NCBI GenBank assembly: GCA_002423125.1
Contig: DIUW01000045.1
Coordinates: 1-64,000 of the forward strand
DNA length: 64,000 nucleotides
Direction: 5' to 3'
Source of the DNA: Legionellaceae bacterium UBA6148
GTDB taxonomy: Bacteria > Pseudomonadota > Gammaproteobacteria > Legionellales > Legionellaceae
Shown here: positions 53,908-63,109 of the stretch, in pieces
Layout: every line of letters begins with the position of its first letter
Numbering within the stretch: position 1 is the stretch's first letter
Notes under the pieces: generated by a model
What the model saw: only the letters and a program-made list of their open reading frames with translations
Told to the model about the DNA's origin: nothing
The model's database searches: none
Position numbers and translations under genes: made by a program

Positions 53908-54543
53908 CTAACGAATTTTTTGTAAGGAGGCCTCTACTCGTTTTTTTAATTGTTTTATTTGCCGTAATCTGACTGTTTTTCTTAAAAAAGCCGATAGTCT
54001 TAAGCATGGTATCAGTGTTTTTTCCCCAATCCCATCGATTAAAACAAAATGATCACCAATCGTCTCGTCGTAAGCATATACTAGATTACGCGGAACCGTA
54101 TCACTGACAGCTACGTCACAATGAGCTAATTGTTGGTAAAATTCATCGAGTTTTTTCTGTATGTGGTCATTAAATTGATGCGTTTGGATGAGATGTTTTA
54201 ATGTTTGCGCATAGCGCCCATCTCGTCCTCTTTCGGCCCAAACAACCATCCCGGGCCCGAAGTTCGTATCAACGATCCCGGTTATTTGTTGAAGACAGCT
54301 AGGAGGACTGTAGTCATCATTGAATCTCAACCGGACAGACTCTATTAATTCCCTGATATAACATTTAGAAAGCCGGAATCGATGTATCATAGGAACCCGC
54401 TTCAGTAAGCGTGTTTTAAAGGAATTTCTTTTACTGAATTGAGGATTCAATACTTTGATTAATAAATGATTATCTTTGGGATGACAATAAACTAAACAGC
54501 GTTGCCCCTTCGCTACAAGAAGGGTTTCATTTAAAACAATCAT
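53908..54543 (-). CDS. YrbL-family protein (PhoP-network, kinase-like), copy 1
   Basis: A 211-residue YrbL-family protein. The landmarks are CLVYCHPKDNHLLIKVLNP, RLSKCYIRELIESVRLRF, CDVAVSDTVPRNLVYAYD (Asp and Asn of a kinase-like catalytic loop) and FVLIDGIGEKTLIPCL (metal Asp). Basic residues are abundant at both ends, and the C-terminus is RQIKQLKKRVEASL. It is the first gene of a two-gene unit with copy 2. Kinase activity is inferred from fold only. Confidence 0.8.
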   Translation of the reverse strand: MIVLNETLLVAKGQRCLVYCHPKDNHLLIKVLNPQFSKRNSFKTRLLKRVPMIHRFRLSKCYIRELIESVRLRFNDDYSPPSCLQQITGIVDTNFGPGMVVWAERGRDGRYAQTLKHLIQTHQFNDHIQKKLDEFYQQLAHCDVAVSDTVPRNLVYAYDETIGDHFVLIDGIGEKTLIPCLRLSAFLRKTVRLRQIKQLKKRVEASLQKIR

Positions 54544-54582
54544 GCCAGCGCGTCCTTAATTGAATTGGGTTTATGATACTCC

Positions 54583-54602
54583 ATTGCGTTCGCAAAGACG
54601 AC
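54583..54602. repeat. Short fragment of the GTCATTGCGA-type repeat
   Basis: ATTGCGTTCGCAAAGACGAC matches 45145-45164 at about 17 of 20 positions. It lies in the divergent yrbL-fabF gap. The remaining 110 bp before fabF are AT-rich with TATAAT-like strings but no promoter I can place firmly. Confidence 0.4.
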
Positions 54603-54713
54603 ATTTAGATGGGACAACCCTATAATTCCCCCCTTTCGCTTTATAATTACTCAATAACCCATTATACTGATACACAAGTGAGACCTAAGGTTACAAATTT
54701 TTTGGAGATTTGA

Positions 54714-55955
54714 ATGATTAATCAACGTATTGTGGTAACTGGATTAGGCATGGTTACTGCCCTAGGTTTAACCGTTGAGTCAACCTGGAAAGGTATTTTG
54801 GCGGGCAAAAGCGGTGCTAGCTTTATTGATACATTCGATACTTCTAATTTTTCGTGTAAATTTTCAGCTTCGGTGAAAAATTTTAATCCCGAAGATTATG
54901 ATATTTCGACAAAAGATGCCCGTAAGATGGATTTATTTATTCAATATGGATTAGTCGCTGCTATGGAAGCCTTGGCTGATTCAGGTTTAGATCTGAGTCA
55001 AGAAAATCTTGAACGTATCGGTGTTGCGCTGGGTTCAGGCATAGGAGGCTTAATCACCATTGAAAAAAGCCACACCGCTCTCCTCGAAGGTGGTCCGCGC
55101 AAAATTTCCCCTTTTTTTATACCCGGCAGTATTATTAATATGGCAGCAGGATCGCTATCCATTCGTTATGGCTTTCAAGGGCCTAATGTTGCGATCGTTT
55201 CAGCGTGCACAACAGGGACACATAATATCGGCGAAGCCGCACACATTATTGCTCGCGGCGATGCAGATGTAATGGTTGCCGGTGGTTGCGAGATGGCCAC
55301 CTCTCCATTAGGTCTAGGTGGATTTGCTGCTTGCCGCGCATTGTCTTCACGTAATGAGGATCCAACACGCGCAAGTCGTCCTTGGGACAAAGAGCGTGAT
55401 GGATTTTTATTGGGCGATGGTGCTGGCGTTGTTGTGCTTGAATCATATGAACATGCCACGCAGCGTGGTGCTAAAATCTACGCTGAACTGATTGGCTATG
55501 GCACAAGTGCTGACGCGTACCATATGACATCTCCGGCACCCAATGGAGATGGTGCTAGAAGAGCGATGACGAATGCCTTGATTTCTGCAGGGATTGAACC
55601 CCATCACGTTGATTATATTAATGCTCATGCCACATCGACAATGGCAGGCGATGAGTGTGAGGCGCAAGCCATTGTCGATACGTTTGGTGAGCATGCTCAC
55701 AAGCTTGCCGTCAGCTCAACAAAGTCAATGACAGGCCATTTACTCGGCGCCGCAGGAGGTATTGAAGCGATTTTCAGTATACTCGCAATCCGCGATCAAA
55801 TTGCCCCACCAACCATTAATCTGGATAATCCCAGTGATAACTGCACACTCGATTTTGTACCTCATGTGGCGCGCCCAATGAAAATTAATGCAGCCTTGTC
55901 TAACTCGTTTGGTTTCGGCGGCACAAACGGCGCACTGTTATTTCAAAAAATGTAA
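54714..55955 (+). CDS. fabF: 3-oxoacyl-ACP synthase II
   Basis: Elongating beta-ketoacyl-ACP synthase of fatty acid synthesis, 413 residues. The Cys-His-His triad is visible: VSACTTGTHNIGEA (Cys near 163), NAHATSTMAGD and STKSMTGHLLGAAGG, with FGFGGTNG at the C-terminus. TTGGAG precedes the ATG at good distance. It stands alone, without fabD-fabG-acpP around it, so it may be an extra FabF or the sole copy relocated. Confidence 0.95.
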   Translation: MINQRIVVTGLGMVTALGLTVESTWKGILAGKSGASFIDTFDTSNFSCKFSASVKNFNPEDYDISTKDARKMDLFIQYGLVAAMEALADSGLDLSQENLERIGVALGSGIGGLITIEKSHTALLEGGPRKISPFFIPGSIINMAAGSLSIRYGFQGPNVAIVSACTTGTHNIGEAAHIIARGDADVMVAGGCEMATSPLGLGGFAACRALSSRNEDPTRASRPWDKERDGFLLGDGAGVVVLESYEHATQRGAKIYAELIGYGTSADAYHMTSPAPNGDGARRAMTNALISAGIEPHHVDYINAHATSTMAGDECEAQAIVDTFGEHAHKLAVSSTKSMTGHLLGAAGGIEAIFSILAIRDQIAPPTINLDNPSDNCTLDFVPHVARPMKINAALSNSFGFGGTNGALLFQKM

Positions 55956-55963
55956 CGTCTTTC

Positions 55964-55999
55964 GTCGGGCAAGCTGTTGTTCAGGCTTTCTTGCCCGAC
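55964..55999 (+). terminator. Hairpin after fabF
   Basis: Perfect 10-bp stem GTCGGGCAAG (55964-55973) / CTTGCCCGAC (55990-55999), 16-nt loop, beginning 9 bp after the fabF stop. No U-run follows. It lies just ahead of the next plus-strand gene at 56027. Confidence 0.5.
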
Positions 56000-56026
56000 C
56001 TGCAGAATCTCAACTGGGGGTTTTAT

Positions 56027-56656
56027 ATGCCGTCAATATCTGAGGTACTATCACGAGCAGCTACAAATCAATCCAACGTTAGACAATTCCTGAGCTTGCA
56101 ACTCGATTTGGAACAGATTATCCGTGTTTTGAATCTCGACTATAAATTAACCCCAGAAACGTTACACATGGCTTGTGGTGTGATTTATCTTTACTATGCC
56201 GAAGCATTAAGTAAAGAAACCACTGAGGAACTAAATAGAATCTCAGTGAGTTTGAGGGAGCTTACATCAACAGAACTCAGCGAAGATGAATACACTCTAC
56301 GAGCAATGCCGTTTTTATTTACGTTGCATAACATACACCCAATCATTGCACGATTAAATTTGCCTAGTGAACACACTCTCATTTTACGTCGAATTATCAA
56401 CGAAATTTGCCGCGCACAACTCCACAGTAGCTATTTTCTTATCGCTCTACTTAACGCATTACAAATCAATGAGATATGCAGTGAATTGTTAGCTGCTCGC
56501 TCGTGCGCAACAACTCACCGAAATAGTGTATTTGCAGCACCTCAACAGCAACAGCAACCGCATCTATCGAACGCCTCATCATCAACTGATTTTGTAATCA
56601 TTGATCGTGATGAATGGGATGAGATGGATGACTTCCCTTCAGGGAAAAACGCCTGA
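56027..56656 (+). CDS. Hypothetical helical protein with poly-Gln stretch and acidic tail
   Basis: Not a family I recognise. From ATG 56027 (GGGGG seven bases upstream) it is 209 residues, with no signal peptide. Residues 1-160 are predicted alpha-helical (FLSLQLDLEQIIRVLNL, ILRRIINEICRAQLHSS, FLIALLNALQINEICSELLAA). A short QQQQQ tract and Ser/Asn-rich linker follow, then an acidic C-terminus VIIDRDEWDEMDDFPSG. The acidic, flexible tail is compatible with a secreted effector, but nothing else supports this. It lies between fabF and the convergent subtilase. Confidence 0.6.
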   Translation: MPSISEVLSRAATNQSNVRQFLSLQLDLEQIIRVLNLDYKLTPETLHMACGVIYLYYAEALSKETTEELNRISVSLRELTSTELSEDEYTLRAMPFLFTLHNIHPIIARLNLPSEHTLILRRIINEICRAQLHSSYFLIALLNALQINEICSELLAARSCATTHRNSVFAAPQQQQQPHLSNASSSTDFVIIDRDEWDEMDDFPSGKNA

Positions 56657-56711
56657 CTGGTTCGATTCAGCACACTCACACCCGCGCAATGGTGAGTGTT
56701 CGTTGCTCGAC

Positions 56712-58553
56712 CTATTCAGCAGGCTTCAGCTGCAACGGAACTGAGGCCGCCAAGGCAAATGGTTCATCAGAACTGCCGTCAATACTTGAACTTAATAATG
56801 TAACGCGAATAATCGCCTGAATTTCTTTTGTGGTATCTGAACAAACACGATCACCCACTGCTCGATCACAATTTGCCACCTGATGAACCGTATCAATCGA
56901 ACTATCATCGCGTGCGATCAATTGATTTGTTTTAGCATCATAAATTTCTAACAACAAATGACTTAATTTCCATTCCGTATTGTCCTTTAAGTACCCCACT
57001 CGTCGCTCATGAATAAGAGTCACCTTAGCACCAACAGGTAAAACAGCATGATATTCAATAACCGGGCGCTGAGGAGACAATTGATCTTCAACAACGTTAT
57101 TTCGTTCATCAAACGCTTTCTGGAGGTTAATATAGCCCCAACCATATGTTCTGTTCCAAGTTGATCCCATCACGGCATAATGGCCATTTTTATAACCTTC
57201 AACGATATCTTGTGGTCCTGGCTCACCATTATCGGTCCAAGCGTCAGCGCTGTTCAGTATCAATGCTTTTTCCATCAACGGACTATCAATCCCCGCATCC
57301 TGCATTAATAAAATTGCGGCTCCTACATGTGGCGCTGCCGAACTCGTTCCCCCCATTAAGCGATAACCACCTTGATAATGCATGGCATCACTATAATTAA
57401 AAGGATACAACTCGGGATCGGGTGCACAGGTCCATGTATCAGTACCCGGTGCAGTCAAATCTGGTTTTTTACGACCATTGAGTGTGGGACCGCGGCTACT
57501 ACCCGATGAAATGACATGAAGATGACGATCTGAAGTTTGAACACTCACACCATCCTGAGTCACCGTCGGATTCATATTCGCTACAGTAATGCCATTGTAA
57601 TTATCCGCTGGAACCGTCATCGTTGAGGCAAAAGGAGCCTCGCTTTTAGGCTCAATAAATCCAAAATTACCGGCCGATTTAATCCATAGGATTTTTTCAT
57701 GATTAATAACATAATCCACTGTTTTGGCGAGTCCACTCCAGTCGGGGCAGGAGGGACAAGACAACAAACCATTTCCGAAACTATAGTTAATCACGGTCGG
57801 TTTGACTTTGGCTCTTGTTAACATCCAATCCAGTGTACTGAGCGTCTGAAAGAGATCACTGGCCTCTCCTACGCCTTCACCAGCAAGCCCAGTGACAATC
57901 GTTCGCGCACCATAGGCAATCCCAACATCCCGTGGAAAATAATGAGTGCCAAGCCCGGCATAGATACATGCAACCCCGGTTCCATGAGCTGAACGAATTC
58001 CCTCAGGATAATTAAAAAATCCTGAGTCAGGTTCTTTTCGTACAATAATTTTTTTATTCAATAAGCCCTGATGCTTTACAGCAACTCCAGAGTCGATCAA
58101 ACCAATCACACCACGCTGGCCGGTATAACCATGATCCCACCAATTACTCACAGTGGGATGCGTTGGTGAGGAGGTCAGTAATATCGATTGAGCACTCATC
58201 TCTAACTCTTCCGCCCCCGCGCGATTTGACGAAATTTGTGCAACAGCAACATGATCTGCGATGCGTGTTAAAATCGCTTTATCTTTGGGAACAACTGCAG
58301 CAATCACTGGCATAAATCCAAGCAAGTTTGCTTCAACTCCACCAATATCATTTAAAAATTGCAACACTTCAGTAGAATCTTTAGCTGAATTGAGAAAAAT
58401 AAGAATCGAAAGAAATTGAGGAGCAAACAATGCCGAGGATTTGTGTGTATCCAGCTCACTGATGCTCGATAACACGTCACCATCAATTGCACCTCGAGCA
58501 AGCGACGTGGCCGCAATGATGGAAAGAATTGCGCCTGACAATAATTTTTTCAT
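56712..58553 (-). CDS. Secreted subtilisin-family (S8) serine protease
   Basis: A 613-residue exported protease. The signal peptide ends near residue 20 (SLARGA). An inhibitor-like propeptide (about 40-110) is followed by the S8 domain with Asp154 in GLIDSG, His190 in SAHGTGVA, the oxyanion Asn296 in SAGNFG and Ser404 in GGTSSAAPHVG. A C-terminal region of about 130 residues (from 485) looks all-beta, like a P-type or jelly-roll extension. Paired Cys (CPSC, CDRAVGDRVC) fit an extracellular protein. It is divergent from dksA across a 73-bp hairpin. Confidence 0.92.
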   Translation of the reverse strand: MKKLLSGAILSIIAATSLARGAIDGDVLSSISELDTHKSSALFAPQFLSILIFLNSAKDSTEVLQFLNDIGGVEANLLGFMPVIAAVVPKDKAILTRIADHVAVAQISSNRAGAEELEMSAQSILLTSSPTHPTVSNWWDHGYTGQRGVIGLIDSGVAVKHQGLLNKKIIVRKEPDSGFFNYPEGIRSAHGTGVACIYAGLGTHYFPRDVGIAYGARTIVTGLAGEGVGEASDLFQTLSTLDWMLTRAKVKPTVINYSFGNGLLSCPSCPDWSGLAKTVDYVINHEKILWIKSAGNFGFIEPKSEAPFASTMTVPADNYNGITVANMNPTVTQDGVSVQTSDRHLHVISSGSSRGPTLNGRKKPDLTAPGTDTWTCAPDPELYPFNYSDAMHYQGGYRLMGGTSSAAPHVGAAILLMQDAGIDSPLMEKALILNSADAWTDNGEPGPQDIVEGYKNGHYAVMGSTWNRTYGWGYINLQKAFDERNNVVEDQLSPQRPVIEYHAVLPVGAKVTLIHERRVGYLKDNTEWKLSHLLLEIYDAKTNQLIARDDSSIDTVHQVANCDRAVGDRVCSDTTKEIQAIIRVTLLSSSIDGSSDEPFALAASVPLQLKPAE

Positions 58554-58650
58554 TACGAGTCCTTGCGATTAAATAAATTGAAAGATAGTCTATACTATCA
58601 TTGATAGAACAATTTTTTTAGTTCTTGCCGAGAAATGAATTATTTGATAT

Positions 58651-58723
58651 ATACTCTCCACTAATGAGTTTTCAGTTTTTTAGGCGATAGCATAAAATCC
58701 GAAAACTCATTAGTGGAGAGTAT
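58651..58723. repeat. 73-bp hairpin with perfect 23-bp arms upstream of dksA
   Basis: Arms 58651-58673 and 58701-58723 are exact reverse complements (23 of 23), around a 27-nt loop; similarity extends a few bases outward (GATAT / ATATC) with one bulge. It lies in the divergent gap between the S8 protease and dksA. It may be a miniature element or a shared regulatory hairpin. The core CTCTCCACTAATGAG does not recur in the window that I could see. Confidence 0.7.
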
Positions 58724-58764
58724 TATATCTAGCCGTTTGACACTCGAGAACAAGTGAGTATACC

Positions 58765-59196
58765 GTGAATATTGAAGGAATGAACAACCCAACTATTGCT
58801 CCCTACGAGGAGAAGCCCGGTGAAGCTTATATGAACGAGAACCAACTCGAGCATATTGAGAAAATATTGCTTGCGTGGCGACAATCATTGATGGAAGAAG
58901 TCGATCGGACAGTGAACCATATGAAAGATGAGGCGGCAAATTTTCCCGACCCTTCTGATCGTGCGAGCCAAGAAGAAGAGTTCAGCATTGAACTTCGAAC
59001 ACGTGATCGTGAACGAAAATTAATTAAAAAAATTGAAGATGGATTAGAACGTCTACATGAAGATGATTTTGGTTACTGCGAGGCCTGTGGTATCGAAATT
59101 GGCTTACGTCGCCTAGAAGCACGTCCAACAGCAACACTGTGCATTGATTGCAAGACGTTAGCTGAAATCAAAGAGCGGCAAAATCAGGGTAATTAA
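58765..59196 (+). CDS. dksA: RNA polymerase-binding transcription factor DksA
   Basis: Partner of ppGpp in the stringent response; acts through the RNA polymerase secondary channel. The 143-residue protein has the coiled coil with the tip motif DPSDRASQEEEF and a four-Cys zinc finger (CEACGIEIGLRRLEARP, then CIDC). I take the GTG at 58765 as start, with GTGAG six bases upstream. The ATG at 58780 has AAGGA only one base away and would leave a shorter N-terminus. ubiK follows 3 bp after the stop. Confidence 0.95.
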   Translation: MNIEGMNNPTIAPYEEKPGEAYMNENQLEHIEKILLAWRQSLMEEVDRTVNHMKDEAANFPDPSDRASQEEEFSIELRTRDRERKLIKKIEDGLERLHEDDFGYCEACGIEIGLRRLEARPTATLCIDCKTLAEIKERQNQGN

Positions 59197-59199
59197 TCT

Positions 59200-59445
59200 A
59201 TGTTTGATCCGAGCCAACTTGAAGCATTAGCAAAAAATCTCTACGCCGCGTTACCTGGCAACCTGCAACAGGTTGAGCAAGAAATTAAACAACAGTTCAA
59301 AGACATTTTGCAAGCCACTTTTGCACGGATGGATTTGGTAACGCGCGAAGAATTTGACGTACAGACTAAAGTCCTCGCGCGTACGCGTACAAAAGTAGAT
59401 GCCTTGCAAGCGCAATTGGATGAGTTGTGTCATAAAACTAAATAA
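59200..59445 (+). CDS. ubiK: Ubiquinone biosynthesis accessory factor UbiK (BMFP, YqiC)
   Basis: An 81-residue coiled-coil protein that assists ubiquinone assembly with UbiJ. It matches the BMFP family in length and sequence: N-terminal MFDPSQLEALAKNLYAALP, a QQVEQEIKQQFKDILQ helix, then FARMDLVTREEFDVQTKVLA and a terminal LQAQLDEL leucine coil. It directly precedes comM, a common neighbour. Confidence 0.93.
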   Translation: MFDPSQLEALAKNLYAALPGNLQQVEQEIKQQFKDILQATFARMDLVTREEFDVQTKVLARTRTKVDALQAQLDELCHKTK

Positions 59446-59511
59446 CATCGACGATCAGAATTCTTTCGGGTAGAATCTCCTCAGTCCAACATCAAAGGAA
59501 AGAGTTCTACC

Positions 59512-61023
59512 ATGAGTCTTGCTATCAGCAAAACAAGGAGTGCTATTGGCATCCATGCCAAACCCGTATCAGTCGAAGTTCATTTATCTAACGGCTTACC
59601 CAGTTTTGCCATTGTAGGACTTCCAGAAACCGCCGTTAAAGAAAGCAAAGATCGAGTCCGTAGCGCCATTATCAATAGCCAATTTGAATTTCCTTGCCGT
59701 CGAATTACCGTCAATCTAGCTCCTGCCGATGTACCTAAAACAGGGAGTGGATTTGATTTACCGATAGCCATTGGCATCCTTGCGGCTTCGGGTCAAATTC
59801 CCTCCACAAAATTATCGGCTCATGAATTCATTGGCGAGCTCGCACTTGACGGTAATCTACGAGGCGTGCCCGCAATCATCCCTGTCGTCTTAGGCGCGCA
59901 CCGCGACAAACAAGTATTAATTATTGCCCGTGGCAATGCACTAGAAGCCTCTCTAGCCGGACATGAAGGGGTATATATCGCCGAAAATTTACGTGCCGTT
60001 TGCAGCTATCTTTCCCAAGGAACATCGCTTGATCCTTTGCCTGATCGACCCGTAATCAATCGAGATGATCTTGATCTGGATTGGTCTGATGTCAAAGGCC
60101 AACACCATGCTAAAAATGCCATGGAGATCGCCGCATATGGTGGGCACAGTGTGTTACTCAGTGGTCCTCCGGGAGCGGGGAAAACCATGCTGGCGAAACG
60201 CTATAGTACCTTACTTCCTGAACTGAGCGAAATCCAAGCTCTTGAATGTGCCGCCATTAACTCTATTCTGGGACGAATGCCTAATTTTAACCACTGGCGA
60301 CAGCCTCCCTTTCGCTCACCGCATCATACAGCATCACCCGTCTCATTAGTGGGGGGCGGGAATCCACCCAAACCTGGTGAAATTTCACTCGCGCATCATG
60401 GTGTTTTATTTCTCGATGAACTCCCCGAGTTTAATCGCAACGTGCTTGAAACGCTGCGAGAGCCATTAGAATCCGGCCACATCTGTATTTCACGTGCGGC
60501 CTCACAAATGGAGTTCCCTGCTCAATTTCAATTATTAGCCGCGATGAACCCTTGTCCGTGTGGGCAATGGGGCAATTCCAAGGCCAATTGTTTATGCACA
60601 CCGGATCGGATTAATCGCTATTTATCAAAACTATCCGCACCGCTACTCGATAGAATTGATATCCAGATTACCGTGCAGGCTCTGAGTGAAGAAGAGCTAG
60701 TCAAACCCAACCAGTCCAACGGTGGTGAAAGTCTCAAAATCAGGCAACTCGTTGAAGCGTCTCGTGAGCTACAATTTAAACGCCAGGACTGTATTAATGC
60801 GCATCTGAGTGCTAAAGAATGTGAGCGTGTCTGCAACCTTGGTGAGAAAGAACAAGCCTTTTTAAGCCAAGTCATGAGTCGACTCAAACTCTCCGCCCGC
60901 GGATACCACCGACTACTCAAAGTCGCCCGCACCATCGCGGATATGCGTCAAGATGAATATGTCAATGTGCAGGCGTTACAACATGCTTTATCGTTCAAGC
61001 AGACACTACAAGCACCGAAGTAG
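59512..61023 (+). CDS. comM: ComM/YifB AAA+ branch-migration helicase
   Basis: A 503-residue Mg-chelatase-like AAA+ ATPase. In naturally competent bacteria ComM drives branch migration during integration of transforming DNA. Domains: N-terminal ChlI-type (HLSNGLPSFAIVGLPETAVKE in part), Walker A GPPGAGKTMLAKRY, sensor region FRSPHHTAS, Walker B VLFLDELPEF, the zinc-like CPCGQWG and the C-terminal ARGYHRLLKVARTIADM. It follows ubiK. Presence hints at natural competence, though other competence genes are not in the window. Confidence 0.94.
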   Translation: MSLAISKTRSAIGIHAKPVSVEVHLSNGLPSFAIVGLPETAVKESKDRVRSAIINSQFEFPCRRITVNLAPADVPKTGSGFDLPIAIGILAASGQIPSTKLSAHEFIGELALDGNLRGVPAIIPVVLGAHRDKQVLIIARGNALEASLAGHEGVYIAENLRAVCSYLSQGTSLDPLPDRPVINRDDLDLDWSDVKGQHHAKNAMEIAAYGGHSVLLSGPPGAGKTMLAKRYSTLLPELSEIQALECAAINSILGRMPNFNHWRQPPFRSPHHTASPVSLVGGGNPPKPGEISLAHHGVLFLDELPEFNRNVLETLREPLESGHICISRAASQMEFPAQFQLLAAMNPCPCGQWGNSKANCLCTPDRINRYLSKLSAPLLDRIDIQITVQALSEEELVKPNQSNGGESLKIRQLVEASRELQFKRQDCINAHLSAKECERVCNLGEKEQAFLSQVMSRLKLSARGYHRLLKVARTIADMRQDEYVNVQALQHALSFKQTLQAPK

Positions 61024-61035
61024 TAAGCCAACGGT

Positions 61036-61932
61036 TCACCCCGCCTGGGTCAACGCATCTAAAATGGCCATCCGCATAAACACGCCATTTTGCACTTGCT
61101 GCAGAATAACGGATTGCGGTCCGTCAGCAATATCGCTGTCAATTTCTACCTCACGATTCAACGGCCCAGGGTGCATAACCATGGCATCGGGTTTCGCATA
61201 AGCAAGCGATTGAGACGTTAATGCATATTGACTTCGGTATTGCATCATGTCCAATTGATCCGCCTCTTGTAATCGCTCACGCTGAACACGTAAGCACATC
61301 ACAACATCCGCATGCTCAAGCCCCTCTTCAAGCGACGTGGTCACTCGCCCATAATGCACACTTGAAGGCTGCCAAAGCGTGGGGGCAACCATCACTAACT
61401 CTCTTACCCCCATCAATGCACACAGCACTTGAAAGGAATTCGCCACACGCGAATGGCGTAAATCACCAATAATGGCAATTTTTAATCGATCAAGATCGGG
61501 TTTTCTTTCCATAATCGTCATGCAATCAAGGAGCGCCTGACTCGGATGAGCATGCTGTCCATCACCCGCATTCACAACATGCACTTCATCACCATACTGC
61601 TCTGCCAACCTTGCCGGCAGCCCATTATTTTGATGACGAATCACAAAATAATGGATCCCCATCGCAACTAACGTTTGAAAGGTATCGTCAATGATCTCGC
61701 CCTTCGACTCAGAAGATGTCTTTACATCCACATTCACAACCGACAAACCCAAGTGTTTTGCCGCCAGCTCAAAGCTTACGCGAGTACGAGTACTGCTTTC
61801 GTAAAATAAAGTCGCCAATGAGCGCATGGGATACTGAGGATATTGCAAACGCTGTTTAAAGCGCATGGCACATTCAATCAGCTGATGAACCTCATTTTGC
61901 TTCAGTTGATGAATATCTAACAAATGCTGCAT
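61036..61932 (-). CDS. pyrB: Aspartate carbamoyltransferase catalytic subunit
   Basis: Forms carbamoyl-aspartate in pyrimidine synthesis. The start at 61932 (GGGGG upstream, TAATG overlap with ruvX) gives 298 residues. Carbamoyl phosphate and aspartate motifs are present: FYESSTRTRVSFELAAKHLG, HAHPSQALLDCMTI, GDLRHSRVANS and MHPGPLNREVE. No pyrI regulatory subunit and no pyrR or pyrC follow. The order algH-ruvX-pyrB is typical of Pseudomonas and Legionella relatives. Confidence 0.95.
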   Translation of the reverse strand: MQHLLDIHQLKQNEVHQLIECAMRFKQRLQYPQYPMRSLATLFYESSTRTRVSFELAAKHLGLSVVNVDVKTSSESKGEIIDDTFQTLVAMGIHYFVIRHQNNGLPARLAEQYGDEVHVVNAGDGQHAHPSQALLDCMTIMERKPDLDRLKIAIIGDLRHSRVANSFQVLCALMGVRELVMVAPTLWQPSSVHYGRVTTSLEEGLEHADVVMCLRVQRERLQEADQLDMMQYRSQYALTSQSLAYAKPDAMVMHPGPLNREVEIDSDIADGPQSVILQQVQNGVFMRMAILDALTQAG

Positions 61933-62354
61933 TAATGACCCCCTTGTTGTAACCAACGCTCTAAGATAATACAAGCCGCAATACTATCCACTTCGGTTTT
62001 TTTTATATTACGATACCCACCCTCTTCAAATAAATACGCTCGAGCTTCAACCGTTGATAATCGCTCATCCACAAGATAGACGGGGCGTAAAAATCGTTTT
62101 TCGAGTGCTTTCGCAAAGCGACGTGATGCCGAGGTTGTATACAGTTCTTTATCATCAAGACAAGTAGGAAGCCCCACGACAAAGCCCTCAGGACTCCATT
62201 TTAAAATGTGTTGCTCAAGTAGATTCCAATCAGGAACGCCGTGGACTGCATTAATCGTTGCCAAAGGAGACGCCGTACAGGTAAGCCGCTGTCCAACGGC
62301 CATCCCGATACGCTTAAATCCAAAATCAAAACCAATGTATATTTCTTTAGGCAT
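61932..62354 (-). CDS. ruvX: Pre-16S rRNA nuclease / Holliday junction resolvase-like RuvX (YqgF)
   Basis: A 140-residue RNase H-fold nuclease involved in 16S rRNA 5' end maturation. The N-terminal GFDFGFKRIGMAVGQ carries the first catalytic Asp; VVGLPTCLDDKE and LVDERLSTVEAR follow, with the C-terminal KTEVDSIAACIILERWL containing the last Asp. It overlaps algH by 8 bp and pyrB by one base, so the three genes are coupled. Confidence 0.95.
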   Translation of the reverse strand: MPKEIYIGFDFGFKRIGMAVGQRLTCTASPLATINAVHGVPDWNLLEQHILKWSPEGFVVGLPTCLDDKELYTTSASRRFAKALEKRFLRPVYLVDERLSTVEARAYLFEEGGYRNIKKTEVDSIAACIILERWLQQGGH

Positions 62355-62910
62355 GTCCGATATCAGTTGATAGTTGATTCATCTTTACACCAATACTTAA
62401 ACCGGCGTATTCCCAACGACTCTCAAAAGGAACATCATACAATAATTCCTCTGTATACGGACAAACCAACCAGCTATTGCCAACCACCTCCTGCTCAAGC
62501 TGATGTTCCGTCCAAGCAACATACCCTAGCGCCACTAACGCACCCACGGGACCACTTCCTTGTGCAATGGCTCGAATGATATCATTTGACGTGGTTACCG
62601 TCACTCCATCTTGGAGCGCTATGCTTGATTTCCAGGTTCCAAACGGACGATGAATCACAAATCCCCGTTCCGGCTGAATAGGGCCTCCAAAAAGTAATGG
62701 CAAATTATTGACCGAAACATTAATCGGATCAATCTGTAGTTGATCAAAAACAAGCCCCAACGAAAATTTCATGGGCCGATTCACAATTAAACCAACAGTG
62801 CCTTGCACGTGATGTTCACAGATATAAATCAACGATTTTGAGAAACTCGAATCATTAATTGTCGGCATGGCAATCAAAAAATGATTCGCTAACGATGCAG
62901 CAACTGACAT
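62347..62910 (-). CDS. algH: AlgH/YqgE family protein
   Basis: A 187-residue member of the DUF179 (UPF0301) family, once linked to alginate regulation; molecular role unknown. Conserved segments are ANHFLIAMPTINDSSFSKS, YICEHHVQGTVGLIVNRP, LLFGGPIQPERGFVIH and the ALGYVAWTEHQLEQEV helix, ending NSWLVCPY. It is the first gene of algH-ruvX-pyrB. Confidence 0.94.
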   Translation of the reverse strand: MSVAASLANHFLIAMPTINDSSFSKSLIYICEHHVQGTVGLIVNRPMKFSLGLVFDQLQIDPINVSVNNLPLLFGGPIQPERGFVIHRPFGTWKSSIALQDGVTVTTSNDIIRAIAQGSGPVGALVALGYVAWTEHQLEQEVVGNSWLVCPYTEELLYDVPFESRWEYAGLSIGVKMNQLSTDIGHA

Positions 62911-63109
62911 GATTTATCCTTAATTTTTTTGGCCACCTAGATTAATTATATATCATAACGAATAAATTGCCTGATGAATTGGCTTATTTTTATAAAAAAA
63001 GTATTGTTACATCACTTAAAATTAGGTTATGGTAAAGGTGTACGTATTACTGGGTTTTGCATAAGCCCAAAGCATTGACGCTTATTTGGCAACGCACAAG
63101 GAGGAACTT

